DNA of 64,000 nt from the NCBI GenBank assembly GCA_008638375.1, contig CM018043.1, positions 53,270,947-53,334,946 of the forward strand, written 5' to 3'. Source of the stretch: Nyssa sinensis (taxonomy: Eukaryota; Streptophyta; Magnoliopsida; Cornales; Nyssaceae). Both the position numbers and the translations under genes were made by a program. Positions 36,092 to 46,496 of this stretch are shown piece after piece. Numbering within the stretch: position 1 is the stretch's first letter; every line of letters starts with the position of its first letter. Under the pieces are notes generated by a model. The model ran no database searches. It was not told the origin of the DNA and saw only the letters and a list, made by a program, of their open reading frames with translations.

Positions 36092-37273
36092 TATTTACAA
36101 GGCTTGTTGAATGCATATCTTCTTGCCAAGGCCTTTTCCCAAGCCCAACCCAAATTGAAGTCGGGCTTATGTTTTTTTTCCCAAGCCCATCCCGAATTAT
36201 AAGATAAATTGCCCAAGCCCGAAAATTTTCGGATTGGACTTGGGTTAGCCCGCCCAAGTTGCACCCCTACTTCTAGCTCACTCTGGCTGATGATGTTCTC
36301 TGCCATTTGTTTCGAAATAGTAATTTTTTAATGTAATGGTCATTAAAAAATTATCCGCCTTCTGAAATACAGTTTTAATTAGTAATTAATGAGTTTCTGG
36401 TAAATGGTTTTGGGACATTAGCTTCTTCTAAAAACCAAACTGAATTTTGGCGGCTACTATAAATTTTATATATGGGATCCTTTTAGAGCAATATTTAGGA
36501 AAATGACTTCTAGTGGCCTCTAAGATCTTTACTAGTGGAATTTTTCTTGGAAGACATGTAAGGTTGAAAATATAGTTCAGTGTCAACTGAATCCTTCTCA
36601 ACCCCAAATGGGCCCATTCTTAAGTTGGGTTGTACCCATACTTGTCAGTATTGACTGGAGTAGATATATGAACACAATCATTAAACTGGACGATATTATA
36701 GGAAATTGGATACTAGTTTTTTTTTTTTTGATATGTAAGTGGCCCTTGGGGTGGGAACTTGGATACTAGCTCTTTGTTGATCTATATTCTGATATCTATG
36801 AAGTTCTTTAAGATACTGGCTTAAATCTTGATGCATAGTTGCTTTCCATGTGGATTTGAGCACATAATTTTTTTAATAGGTGGATTTGAGCACCTGATTA
36901 ATTATTAGTTTTTGTTTAGTAAGCATGTAGTTAATTACGAGACTAGTTTGGTCACTATTTAAGCCTCACTCCTTTTGAACCATATATGCAACAGAGGATC
37001 ACCATTCCCGAAATAAGGAACCATGAGTGGTTTCTAAAGAATCTCCCTTCAGATCTTGTTGATGAAAAGACAATTATCAACCAGTTTGAAGAGCCTGATC
37101 AACCCATGCAGAGCATTGATGCGATAATGCAAATAATCTCTGAGGCCACCATACCCCCAGTTGGGTTGTATGACCTGGACCTGGACATGGACATGGATGA
37201 TGACATGGAAGATTTGGACTCTGATCCTGAGCTTGATTTTGACAGCAGTGGAGAGGTCATCTATGCAATCTGA
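26493..37273 (+). CDS. SnRK2: SnRK2 protein kinase, subclass III (ABA-activated)
   Basis: Nine exons: 26493-26669, 28902-28976, 29059-29160, 29245-29298, 29410-29502, 30212-30304, 33693-33797, 33893-33991, 36995-37273. All introns are GT-AG and the phases agree; the product is 358 residues (Arabidopsis members about 361-362). Visible motifs are the glycine loop GSGNFG (30-35), catalytic lysine in VAVK (K52), HRD (140-142), DFG (162-164), activation-loop [14 protein letters not shown] (168-181) and APE. The acidic C-terminal ABA box ([16 protein letters not shown]) that in family members contacts PP2C phosphatases follows. It combines OST1/SnRK2.6-like and SnRK2.2/2.3-like features ([27 protein letters not shown]), so I give the subclass only. 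Known role: ABA and osmotic-stress signalling, phosphorylating bZIP factors and SLAC1-type channels. Oddity: TAAY at 181-184 where the family has TPAY. Introns 1, 6 and 8 exceed 2 kb and hold transposon relics. Confidence 0.95.
27421..27547 (+). mobile_element. SINE-like repeat, copy 1 (SnRK2 intron 1)
   Basis: GGGGGCAATTGCTTGGTGTA followed by ATGG... resembles 35175-35250, which starts GGGGGCCATTGCTTAGTGCA. Both have a box A-like start and GAATGC.GATT.. in the middle. The pair is probably one tRNA-derived SINE family; ends are not defined. Confidence 0.4.
27548..27840 (+). mobile_element. SMART/TRIM miniature LTR element (SnRK2 intron 1)
   Basis: Two 71-bp direct repeats (27548-27618 and 27770-27840) both begin TGTTAGCTTGAT and end ATCTAAC followed by G or A. 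After the first comes GTGATATCAAAACT, a decayed primer site (canonical TGGTATCAGAGC). Before the second is the purine tract GTGAGAGAGGG. Total 293 bp, with no coding capacity. Flanks AATAC and AACAC are a 4-of-5 match. Size and layout fit the SMART class of plant LTR elements. Confidence 0.75.
28132..28215 (-). mobile_element. Short truncated retroposon with about 17-bp duplication (SnRK2 intron 1)
   Basis: AAAGAATACACTGTACT (28132-28148) recurs, with one mismatch, after the insert near 28207-28223. The insert read on the minus strand ends in CAGGTTCAACTCCCACCCC, then AAAAGCTACTTACC and an A/T-rich tail. GGTTCAACTCC fits a tRNA box B, so this looks like the 3' half of a SINE. Confidence 0.55.
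28270..28320 (-). mobile_element. Ultra-short insertion with 15-bp duplication (SnRK2 intron 1)
   Basis: ATATCCCATAGATAT is present at 28270-28284 and 28306-28320, flanking only ATTTTTTTTTTTTGATAAG plus T. On the minus strand the insert is ACTTATC followed by an A tail, the extreme 3' end of the same family as the other short insertions. Confidence 0.6.
31832..32623. mobile_element. hAT-like non-autonomous element (SnRK2 intron 6)
   Basis: The left end CGGCTGGCAATATTG and the right end, read inverted, CAGGGGTGGCAATTCGTG are related. The ends contain the repeated CACGA.TCG and GACACG motifs common in plant hAT-type MITEs. The interior is AT-rich without coding capacity. The expected 8-bp duplication is decayed (ATCTTTCC against GTCTTCTC), so the element is old. 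Confidence 0.55.
35175..35320 (+). mobile_element. SINE-like repeat, copy 2 (SnRK2 intron 8)
   Basis: Related to 27421-27547: GGGGGCCATTGCTTAGTGCA then ATGATAGAGAGCTCGGACTA and GAATGCGATTTTGAGTCTAA. A box A-like start and box B-like GAGTCT are visible. No target duplication was identified. Confidence 0.4.
35724..36269. mobile_element. hAT-type MITE with perfect 8-bp target duplication (SnRK2 intron 8)
   Basis: A 546-bp element starts TAGGGGTGCAACT and ends with its exact inverse AGTTGCACCCCTA. It is flanked by CTTCTAGC at 35716-35723 and 36270-36277. TAGGGGTG ends plus 8-bp duplication identify the hAT superfamily. The interior has CCCGACCCG and GGGCTCGGG motifs and a TA repeat (about 36070-36091), with no transposase. 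Confidence 0.85.
36706..36769 (-). mobile_element. Short truncated retroposon with 11-bp duplication (SnRK2 intron 8)
   Basis: TTGGATACTAG flanks (36706-36716 and 36759-36769) a 42-base insert: poly-T, then GATATGTAAGTGGCCC and TTGGGGTGGGAAC. Inverted, this is GTTCCCACCCCAAGGGCCAC, then TTACATATC and poly-A, clearly related to the insert at 28149-28206. Confidence 0.62.
36850..36893. repeat. 14-bp direct repeat around a 16-base filler (SnRK2 intron 8)
   Basis: GTGGATTTGAGCAC at 36850-36863 and 36880-36893 enclose ATAATTTTTTTAATAG. The layout matches the short insertions above, but the filler lacks a clear CTTATC motif, so patch-type break repair is an equally good explanation. Confidence 0.5.
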
Positions 37274-38638
37274 GTGCAGTTTGCATCTGGGTTTCCTTAA
37301 ATCAGCTTCCTCATCTGAGTTAAGAACCTTATGGGCTTACAGCTGTGTAATGCGAAGATCAAGTTTGTGTGGCAGAATACCTGGTGGAGATTACCCTACA
37401 TATCACCATGGGAAGTGGGTCAGTGACTAGAATCAATCATCACCAGGTCATGGCAGAATACCTGGTAGAGATTACCCTTCCCTTCCTTGGAACTCATTTA
37501 TTATCATTTTTGCAAAGATCCTATGCTTTCTGTTGGTTGGTTGGTTTGTTTTTCAAATACGGTGTTTCGTAGATTTATACTTTATATAACAGTTCTCATA
37601 TTAGCTGTTCCAGTCCTTCCTTTTCTTAGTGATAATGTGCCCTTAATACTCTGAAATAGTACTCTTCATTTCACTGATGCCATTTTAGCTAGTACTCAGT
37701 GCAGCTGCTTACTGAAATCCTCTTTTGCTGGAGATACACATTTAAATACCATGGCCTCCCAATTTACATACATGACAATAAGTAATACTAATGACATGCT
37801 GGGGAGTTGGTTTGCCAGGGAGGCCACTCCACAATCTTCCGCTGGTGGAGCTGGAGTGTGGAGACTAATTTGTGGTAAAAAAAATTTGTTGATGAACTAA
37901 TTTCCCACACATGAACTACTGAATTTTATTTTTTGCTTGCCCCGGGGCCTTGGTTTAAGTGGTAAAGGGATGTGGATTGGTTGGGGTGGGTCTTGGGTTC
38001 AATTTTGCCTAGCAAAAAAGGTAAGCAGAGGTCTGGTGAAAGCCCCTGCTACCATTGTTTAATTCTTTATGAACGTGCTCTTTTTTTCTTTCTTTTTTGG
38101 CCTAGTTAAATAATAAAAGCTTATTTTGTACGATATCCTGCTATCTCCGTTGAAGATCTAATTTGTTGATATTTTTTTGGGAGTTGTTGATCTGAATACA
38201 TTTGATATTGATTTCCCATTGCCATACTGAAACTGTTGTTCAGTGCCTCGTAACAGTTGTATATATTTTGTGTTTCTTTTTTGGGGGGTCAAATCCCTCC
38301 GTTGTTCACAAATTGTATTAGTCTTTTGACTTGTATCTCGTGGTCTCTCCTCTATCGAAATATAACCTTATCCTCTCTCATGCAGCTGAAGTAAACTGGT
38401 GGTTGCATCTGCACCGAGGATAATTTTGACACTTCTAATGAAAATTTGACTGCCCTCTCACTCTCTATCAGTTCCTTGTTCATGGGGGCATTTGAGTTTA
38501 TTGGTTTTGTTCCTGCATCTCCATTGTGTTTATACAAAGGCCCAAAATTAAGTATTTTTTTACCGCTTAAAATAAAAGAACGGCTCTGTTTGATTGACAC
38601 GAGGGAAAAAGTACAGGGAAATGAATATTTGTTATTCA
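37274..38638 (+). other. SnRK2 3' region and downstream spacer
   Basis: The 3' UTR probably lies in the first few hundred bases, but no poly(A) signal is decisive. A 27-bp sequence starting GGCAGAATACCTGGT occurs twice (37371-37397 and 37452-37478), near matches 81 bp apart. A tRNA-like SINE candidate at 37940-38060 has box A-like TTTAAGTGGTAAAGG and box B-like GGGTTCAATTT. There is no other gene. Confidence 0.45.
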
Positions 38639-38639
38639 T

Positions 38640-40745
38640 TTTTTTTTTTATCAATAAGAGATGTCTTAATATATGGCGCCAAAGGGGGTGGGATCCCATA
38701 ATTATGAAAAAAGGGAACCCGCTGCAAAAATTAACACCTAAGATCTCTAAAAGAACCCACATGAATATCTAGATACAATGGGCTTGATTGTTTAACTTAA
38801 AACAAAAGTATATGCAAAATATTATCCAGCTAGGAAGTTGAAATCTCCTTTTGCAAAGGTTTTCCGTCATCAAAATGGCATTGCTAATTGCTACCCAAGC
38901 AAAAAAGACAACTATACTTGGGTTCCCGAGACTTCCAAATAATTTTCCATGGAAAATTCACATCCTTCCTCCTCCCAACCATGCTCTTGTAGAATGACTT
39001 GACTGAATCTTTTATCACTATTCACCATCCCAACCATCTTGTCCCCTCTCCCTACGTTTAATTTGTAGCGATTCATAATCTCCATTAACTTCAGCACCTT
39101 CTCCAATTCTGATTCAAGAAAGCTCCTTTGAAAACAAGGACTCCACGCTAGGTTACCTCTAACCATTACCCTATAGTAGGTCACCAAGGTATATCCGTAT
39201 TAGATGCTATGTAAAACAAAGAAGGAAACCACCCTTTTAAAAAGTTCTCTCTGCTCCAAACATCCTTTCAAAATTTTACTCTTATCCCATTCCCCACCTC
39301 GAAACAAACATTCTCGAAGAACTCTTCATCCCCCATATTCCACACCCATGAGCCTCCACTACCTCTTTGTATCTCCATTCTCCATCCTCAATCCCATATT
39401 TAGCAATTATAACTTCCTTCCACAAAGCTTGATTCTCAACCGTAAACCTCCACAACCATTTCCCGAAAGAGCCTTGTTGAAAACTTTCAAGTCTTCGTAT
39501 CCCAATCCTCCTCCTATAGGAAGCTTCGCTTTGTCCTATTTTATAAGATGATTTTTTTTTTCCTTCCTTCCCTCATAAAAAATTCCTTTAAATCTTATCC
39601 GGCTTCTTTTCCTCTAAAGAAGGCAGAGGAAAAATGGACATCTAATAAGTTGGCAAGTTTGCCAATATGCTCTGAACGAGGTCGAGTCTACCTCATTTGG
39701 AAGGATACTTCCTCTGCTTCTTCCACCGCGCTAACTGGCATCGAAAACATTCCACCATGGGATCCCAAATCGCCATGCATCTTGCAGACACTCCCAGGGG
39801 CAAACCCAGATAAGTGGAGGGGAAAGAAATTATGTCACACCCAACGCTCCATACCAGCTCCTCAATACCCTTCACCTCCTTTACTGTAGTAATCTTGCTC
39901 TTATTCAAATTCACTTTTAGTTCAGACACCACCTCAAAATAAATCAGCACGCATCGCAAGAATTGAAGTTGTCTCTCCGCCACACAAAAATTAAGGTAAA
40001 ATCAGCAAAAAAAGAGATAGTAAACCTCCACCCTTCTACTCCTACCATTAACCACATGGAAACCCTTCAACATCCCTCTTAACATTACATGGCCAAACAA
40101 TCTATTCAAAGCCTCTATCACCACTACAAAAAGAAAACATGAGGGGTCCTGATTATGTGGGACTCCAGGAAGTTAACATGCACGGACTAGAAGAGGAAGA
40201 TTTTCCATCACGTGCAATATCAACTTGCTGGGCAATTTAGAGTGGACTTTTACAGGTGTATATGGTGCCAACATAGATGTAGAGAGGAGACAACTATGGG
40301 AGGAGTTGGAGGCAATTGTAGAAAGAAGGGATAATCCTTTGGTGTGGGGATTTTAATGTAGTTAGATTTCTCACAAAAAAAGAGGAGGAGGTAGATTTAC
40401 GAGGGGAATTAGGGAGTTTTTGGAATCTATAGATGGAAACCAGTTAGTTGATGTTCCTTTGGAAGGAGGGGCTTTCACGTGGGAGGGATTGTCCAGCCAT
40501 GTCTAGGCTGAACAAATTCCTAGTATCCACCTATTGGGAGGAGCACTTCCCAAACAAATCTTATCCTTGTCTTCCTAAACCATTGTCTGACCATCTTCCA
40601 TTGCAATTAGATTGTGGAGGTGAACAATGGGGGAAAAGTTCGTTTCAGTTTGAAAACATGTGGTTGGAAGCTCCCGGGTTCAAAGAGAGGGTGGCAGAAT
40701 GGTTGGGGGTACATTGTTGAGAGGAACCCGAGTCATGTCATGGCT
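38640..40745 (-). mobile_element. LINE (L1-type) relic with inverted 5' segment
   Basis: From about 38640 (T run, i.e. poly-A on the minus strand) to about 40130 the minus strand encodes degraded LINE reverse transcriptase and C-terminal regions. SELKVNLNKSKI and STYLGLPLG occur at 39693-39983, and GKWLWRFTVENQALWKEVI near 39390-39490, with many stops. From about 40140 to 40740 the plus strand instead encodes the upstream endonuclease region: FTGVYGA, the GDFNVVR-like segment, PLSDHLPL, FQFENMWL. So the 5' half is inverted relative to the 3' half, the signature of twin priming. No target duplication was recognised. Confidence 0.75.
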
Positions 40746-40768
40746 AGGAAAATAAAATTAGAAATTAA

Positions 40769-40890
40769 GGTTCCATTTAGTTTGCAAATTTAGTGAGGAA
40801 AAAAATGTGAGAAAATATAAGCAAATTAATTTTTTTTTTCATTTTTTCATTTTTCAGTTGCTAAATTCACAAACCAAACAAAATTTGTAA
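40769..40890. mobile_element. Small MITE-like inverted repeat
   Basis: The left arm TTTAGTTTGCAAATTTAG and the right arm, read inverted, TTTGGTTTGTGAATTTAG are related over about 25 bp. The total is about 120 bp, at the right border of the LINE. The superfamily is not determined. Confidence 0.4.
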
Positions 40891-42341
40891 GTTTAAAATC
40901 GGGGGAGTATACTCATCGTGTTAGCCCTGAAGGCTGGAGCTTACACCAATAATGGTTTTGGGGCCGGGATGTGCATGGTTTCCATAGTCGAGTTTGTAGG
41001 ATATTTGGATTATCTTCATTTCATTTGATCATTTATGGGATTTACAAGCGTGAGTTCCATGTTATGAGATTATGGATATAGCATTACATTTGCTTCACCA
41101 ACATCATGACACCATCCACACTTCCCACTGTTTTAGCCTACTTTAAAATAAATGATCTAAAACCATCTGCATGGCAATGGAGCTGGAGCTGTAATATGAT
41201 ATTCCTAAAGCTGCATTAACACGAAGAGAAACAAGTATTACTGCAGGCCAAACATTTCTATACCCGATAATGTTTACAAATAATTACATGTATGCATAAC
41301 CAAAGTGCCACCAGTGATCCTTCCCGAATGAACTCTTCTAAAGAACATAGATTTCATCTACTGCAGTGCAAAGGTTCCCAAAGATTGGGTCCCTTTAAAA
41401 TGCCTGGTTTCCATCATGGTGTTGGAACTCCCATAATCCTTTGGAATCGTATTTACGTCAATTGCTTGTGAAAAGTGAACACTCAGTGCTACTAGGATAT
41501 TACCCACCCATATATTTCAAAGTCCTATTATAACTTGATTGGAACATCTGTGTAATCAAATTGAACTTGGGGTTTCTGCTCTTTTTCTCTCCCAAATTTG
41601 GATGGAAAGGTCATCCGCTCCCTCAACTGGCAAATCAGTGGGTCTGGGCAGGTTGTGGGGCTAGGTTGTAAACGGATTGAACACAATTTTAGTTTGTAAA
41701 TAAACAGGTCAAATATGGGTTGATGGACCGGGTCAAATCAGATTTGGGGGACACTTCCTCACTATGGTCATATCACCTGTCCAACACATATCTACACATG
41801 TTTGGGTGTGTATGGACACGTCTGTTCTATTGATGGTTGAAAGAAATGTTAAGGCCCTTCCTGGATGAAGACCAAGAAGAAGACCAATCATGTGAGAAGG
41901 AAGAGGAAGAGGAAGAGGAAGAGGAAGAGGCAGAGAGAGATCAGGCTGATCATCATCATGGACGTGAAAGAAAAAAAAAAGTTGCTGTCTTTGAGCTCTA
42001 ATAACTCCAATGATTCAATTTGTCACATGAAAGAACAACCTTATTTAATATTCAATAATTTCTAATTTGACTCTATTTTCTATAATCTATAAACAGCCCC
42101 TATACTTAATATTATATTATTTGACACTCCCATATTGACGTTCGTTGCAAATTCACCCTTAATGTATAAGTAATGATATATTTGGTCCTTTATTCATAAG
42201 ATAACACAAATCATATTTGATCTTACCACATTGCCGAATTCATAAGAAAAAAAAAAAGGAATTATAGAAAATAAACATAAAAAAATCTGAACAGTAATAA
42301 ACAAACTAAAGGTCCTCCAGATTTTCTTAAACTAAGGTTTC
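40891..42341. other. Spacer downstream of the first NLR gene
   Basis: No gene supported. A GGAAGA repeat lies at about 41896-41931, and the open frame across it (41865-42065) is only this repeat. The last hundred bases probably contain the 3' UTR of the minus-strand NLR. Confidence 0.45.
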
Positions 42342-43255
42342 TTAGAGACGATGATTGGGAAGCCAGTTCAAATTGATGTCTTCTTTAAGCACATTTATCT
42401 TCAGATTGGTGAGATGAATCTTACAAGCTTCCCATAAATAGGCTCTCTGTTCATCACAGATCACTTCCTTCAATTGCTTGAGGTCTTTTACTGACGGCGG
42501 CAACTCTGACAATTCCAAGCAATTTCTCATGTCGAGCTTTCTTAGACCACACAACTCACCCATCCTTAGTGGCATTTTGCAAATGCCTATACAGTCAGAT
42601 ATATCCAGAAAGCTTAATTTATTGAGGCTTCCAATTGTCTCTGGCAACTCTATCAGTTCTGTACAGTTATGAAGCCTCAACACTTCTAAATTTTCTAGCT
42701 TTCCCAATCCTTCAGGAAGTGCACACAGCTCTTGACAGTTAGTGATGCTGAGCTTCTTAAGGTGGACGATATCACAGAGCCCCGCAGGTAATTCCTCTAA
42801 ATCATTGCAACAGTCAATATCTATCTCCACAAGATTTGGCAACATATGAGATATCTGGGTGGTACAGTTCCTAAAAGTGCTGCCAATCTCACACGTTACT
42901 ATGGATATTTTGCGCAAATTCCTCAATTGTAATGTGGAATTACAAAGAGAAGGAATTGAAATATTCTCTAATCTGATTCTCTTTAGACTGGATAAAGAAC
43001 AAATTAGTGGAAAGTTGCTTAGTTCAGCTGGGCAGAAATCATAATTTATGACAATCAGTACCTTCAGTTGGTCCATTTTCTCCATAAACTCAGGTAATGT
43101 GTAATTTCTTGCCCGGAAGTTCAGCAATACAACTTCAACTTCAGGTAGTTGCATGTTGTTCCATCTTGAGCAGAATGTTTCATCTACAAAGTACAATCAA
43201 TACTAAAGACACTGAATCTGAGAAAAAAAGATATAAATACCAAAAATTGCTCAGA

Positions 43256-43287
<32 letters not shown>

Positions 43288-45839
43288 ATAACATGAGATG
43301 AGGAAACCTGTGGAGATAGACACGAGGCGGGCATGGATGGGTTGTTGCATCTCATGTGAACACTTGGGAAGGTCATTTCCTCTTGTGTCAATAATTAATC
43401 TTTTCCTCTGTTCTATGGGATGTTGGCTACTCCGATGGATGGCCAGCTCTCTAACCAGATCGTGCTGCACGACAAAATGTTCATTGTAGTAGCCATCAAC
43501 TTCACTTGCATCTTTCCTGTGAAAGGGAAAAAAATTGCTTGCTTGTAGATAGATTCGATTTCTACTACACATACAATGATAGATAAAATCCTAATACAAT
43601 GCTACTCCATCACCAGGAAAAATTGTCACAAGTGTAGTCAATTTTCTCCATTTCTCATCATAAGCCATCAAAATGACTTCTTCTCATCTTGCCCTCAATA
43701 GTCCTACCTCTGCTTTCTCACAAATGCATTCGTATCTTATTCATCTTGGCCCTTATCAATTAGCAAATGAATAACTACATGGAAGACATCGTTCTACAAA
43801 AAGTAATGGGTTACTCTTAAGACAAATAGGAACCTATGATACCTTGTAAATACAAGATTAGCCAGATTCCGGGTGGAGAGTTCATGGAGGTTGGCAAGAG
43901 CATCGATACCATTTTCGTCTAAGTTGTACAGTTCCACCCACATATCCATAAGAGCAGTGACAGGGATCCTTTCATCTTCAGGAAATAAACCTAGGTCCAG
44001 GTAACACTCCTTGAGGAAATTCTTGCTTTCAGCCCTTTCATCCAAGGCATCTAAGCTGGTTTGGAGACGAATAAGCAGGTCATTACTGGAATCAAGAATG
44101 GATCGTCCTTCGGACCATTGCTTCAGTGTTCTTCTCCAGATCACCTCAGGTTGTCGACGTAGTGATTGTCCAACCACTGCAAGGGCGAGAGGGAATCCTC
44201 CACAACCTCTCACTATCTGCAATTCAATCCCACCAATATAAAACTAGTTACAGGTATAAGCTAAGCAAAACAAAACAAAAATATGAGAAAAGTAATGCAC
44301 AATCACGAATAAATAAACAGATCTACTGCTTAATCTTCAATTAAATGAATTTAGCAGTGAACTTGTAACTTGCAAGAGGTAATATTGGTCAAAATAATGG
44401 ATTCAAAATTCAAGACTGCATATTTTCTATGCATGTATGAACACATGATTTTAACATATACACAGTGTGATGATGAATATGTCAAGCTACCTCATTGAGA
44501 AGATCATCATCTGGGACATAGGAGCTCGAGCTCCCGTCATGAGGAAATGCAGAGTGACAAAAAAGAGCCCTGGCATCTTGATCATTCAACAGTTCCAATT
44601 TATATGTAGAATCAAATCTTGGAAATTCAAATCTTGACGTAACCACAATTTTGTAACCTGAAATTCTGAACATGAAATTCTGAACAAGGGATTCTGATCC
44701 AGACCAAACATCATCCAAGACCAACAAAACAGGATTTGGTCCTCTTTGCTTCAGAAGGTGCTCCAACTGGTTGATAGCATCTTCATGATTTTGAAACTGA
44801 GGCACGGCACAACCCGTATGTTGAAATATTTTCTGAATAATGACCTTGAGGTTGGGTGTTTTCGAAACAGTGACAAAGAAGATGTTGTCCTTATATATGC
44901 CTGTCCAAACATGGGATGGATTATCAAATAGGCTAGGGCAGATGGAAAGATCCATCACAAATTTTAGAAAGTTTAGAAATCAAAATTCTCCACCAAGTAA
45001 TTTGTGAGGAATCACCTGAAACTATGGAATGAGAGGAATTCCAGTCATTTGGGAATGAACTTTATGAGAAATGGTTTTTGTTCATGGCTTAGACATGAGT
45101 TTTACAGATAAATGTAATTAGCAATGACCTCAATTTGATTCAGGGGCACAATTAGACATGAAATAAGCCAATAAATGATATCAATACCTTCAATTTCATG
45201 ATCATGACAAAGCATTTTCGCCAAAGTGGTCTTCCCACACCCTCCCTGAGCTGAAAGCACCACCACCGAGACACCATCGGTTAGCAACTGCATCTTTAAT
45301 TCTTTAAGAGGCACATCCAACCCAACAATAAAATCTGGAGCTTCTGGAACTCTACACGACCCTAAGAACACACTTCTATTATAAACCTTCCCGCCATTCC
45401 GTAGATTTGAATGAATTTGATCCAATCTAACATCAACTTGCTTCAACTCCACCAAAATCTGTCTGTTATCCCTGGACACTTGTGCTTGCACATATATCTG
45501 AAAGAATTTCAAGAGAGAACTTTCCAGTTCCATAAGCTTCTTCGCGTAGGAATGCTTCTTGTAAAAATTCCACCATCTGATTTCTGAGCACTTCCTAACA
45601 ATTGTTTTGCCCCTTTCTAGCTGATAAGTGAACATTTTGGTTTCTTCCTCCGGCCGATCCAACACTCTGTTTAATTGTTCAATCTCACTGAAAACTGGCT
45701 CTATTGAGTTTAGCGTCGATGTGAGGCTGTTGAGGACGGCGTTAAATTTGATGGCATTGTCTTTCACTTCCATAACAGCTTCCAGTAATTCACCAAATGC
45801 TGTTCCCAAAGCAGCCCCTCCAAATAAGTCCATCGCCAT
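42342..45839 (-). CDS. RPW8-NB-ARC-LRR helper receptor (RNL, NRG1-like), copy A
   Basis: Five exons on the minus strand, in order: 45839-45188, 44900-44491, 44216-43843, 43516-43308, 43183-42342. All are GT-AG with phases 1, 0, 2, 1, giving 828 residues. The start at 45839 (MAMDLFGGAALG) begins the RPW8 domain; an upstream in-frame ATG at 46001 only reads through a microsatellite. P-loop GGCGKTT (199-205), LLVLDDVW (276-283), VTSRF, GGFPLA, and QHD (496-498) in place of MHD, as usual in this family. LRRs with LPEGLGKLENLEVLRLHNC-type repeats fill exon 5. The whole aligns in order with the Arabidopsis At5g66900 type (809 residues), the NRG1 family. RNLs of this family act downstream of TIR-type sensors with EDS1-SAG101 and form cation-permeable resistosomes. 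All key motifs look intact, so it is probably functional. Confidence 0.93.
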
Positions 45840-45841
45840 CT

Positions 45842-45886
45842 CTGATTCTGTGTGTGTGTATGTATATGTGTGTGTGTATGTATATA

Positions 45887-45922
<36 letters not shown>

Positions 45923-45925
45923 AAT
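45842..45925. repeat. Microsatellite in the leader of NLR copy A
   Basis: TG, TATG and TA repeats begin within about 10 bases upstream of the start codon. Length variation here could affect the 5' leader. Another TG repeat lies in intron 4 (about 43260-43288). Confidence 0.85.
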
Positions 45926-46039
45926 ATAAGATAATCAGCATGGGATAGCATGTACATCCAAACATCCATGGGATCAGCATGAATGATGAAACGAGCCACA
46001 AGATGAGTGTGCAGCCTTATTACGCTTCCTCCCCACATG

Positions 46040-46496
46040 AGAACACTTCCCAACCCGGAAATTCTTCATCGTCATTCTCACGCAGTGAATCTAATTCTTC
46101 CAGAAATTCCAATTGGTGTGAACTCACAATCAAAGGAATAATATAATTCTCCCTGTTGGACATCAAGATTCAGAAAAGAGGAGTGAAACCAGGGACGGAG
46201 TTGGAAAGGACTTCACTAATCATAATAAGGATGGTCTCACCTTCGTTTAGGGACTCGAACGACTAGATCATCCTGTTGTGTCTTTGCAAGTGAAGTAAAT
46301 CACTCCGATGCTAAGCGATCCGCAGTGTTCAATGTGAGCCCAACCACCCACTTTATTCGATCATTCTTATCTAATTCCTCATTAATGTTTTTAGGTAGTA
46401 ACGGTTGGCTTATACTTTATTTTACTAAAAGTAGTTTAACAAATAACATAATAGTGTTTTATTGGAGACATACCATATCATTTGATATATAACTAA
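46040..46496. promoter_or_regulatory. Upstream region of NLR copy A
   Basis: 46040-46160 resembles the sequence at 53500-53590 (GATTCTTCC..ATAATTTCAATTGGTG-like), upstream of the RPW8-only gene, so it is a shared promoter block of the cluster. No individual element can be assigned. Confidence 0.4.

Noticed and set aside
39204..39889. Plus-strand open frames of 113-115 codons
   Set aside because: They are the complement of the minus-strand LINE reverse transcriptase.
41865..42065. Arg/Lys-rich open frame
   Set aside because: It is the translation of a GGAAGA simple repeat.
45840..46001. Longer N terminus for NLR copy A from an ATG at 46001
   Set aside because: The extra 54 residues are microsatellite translation; the RPW8 domain starts at 45839.
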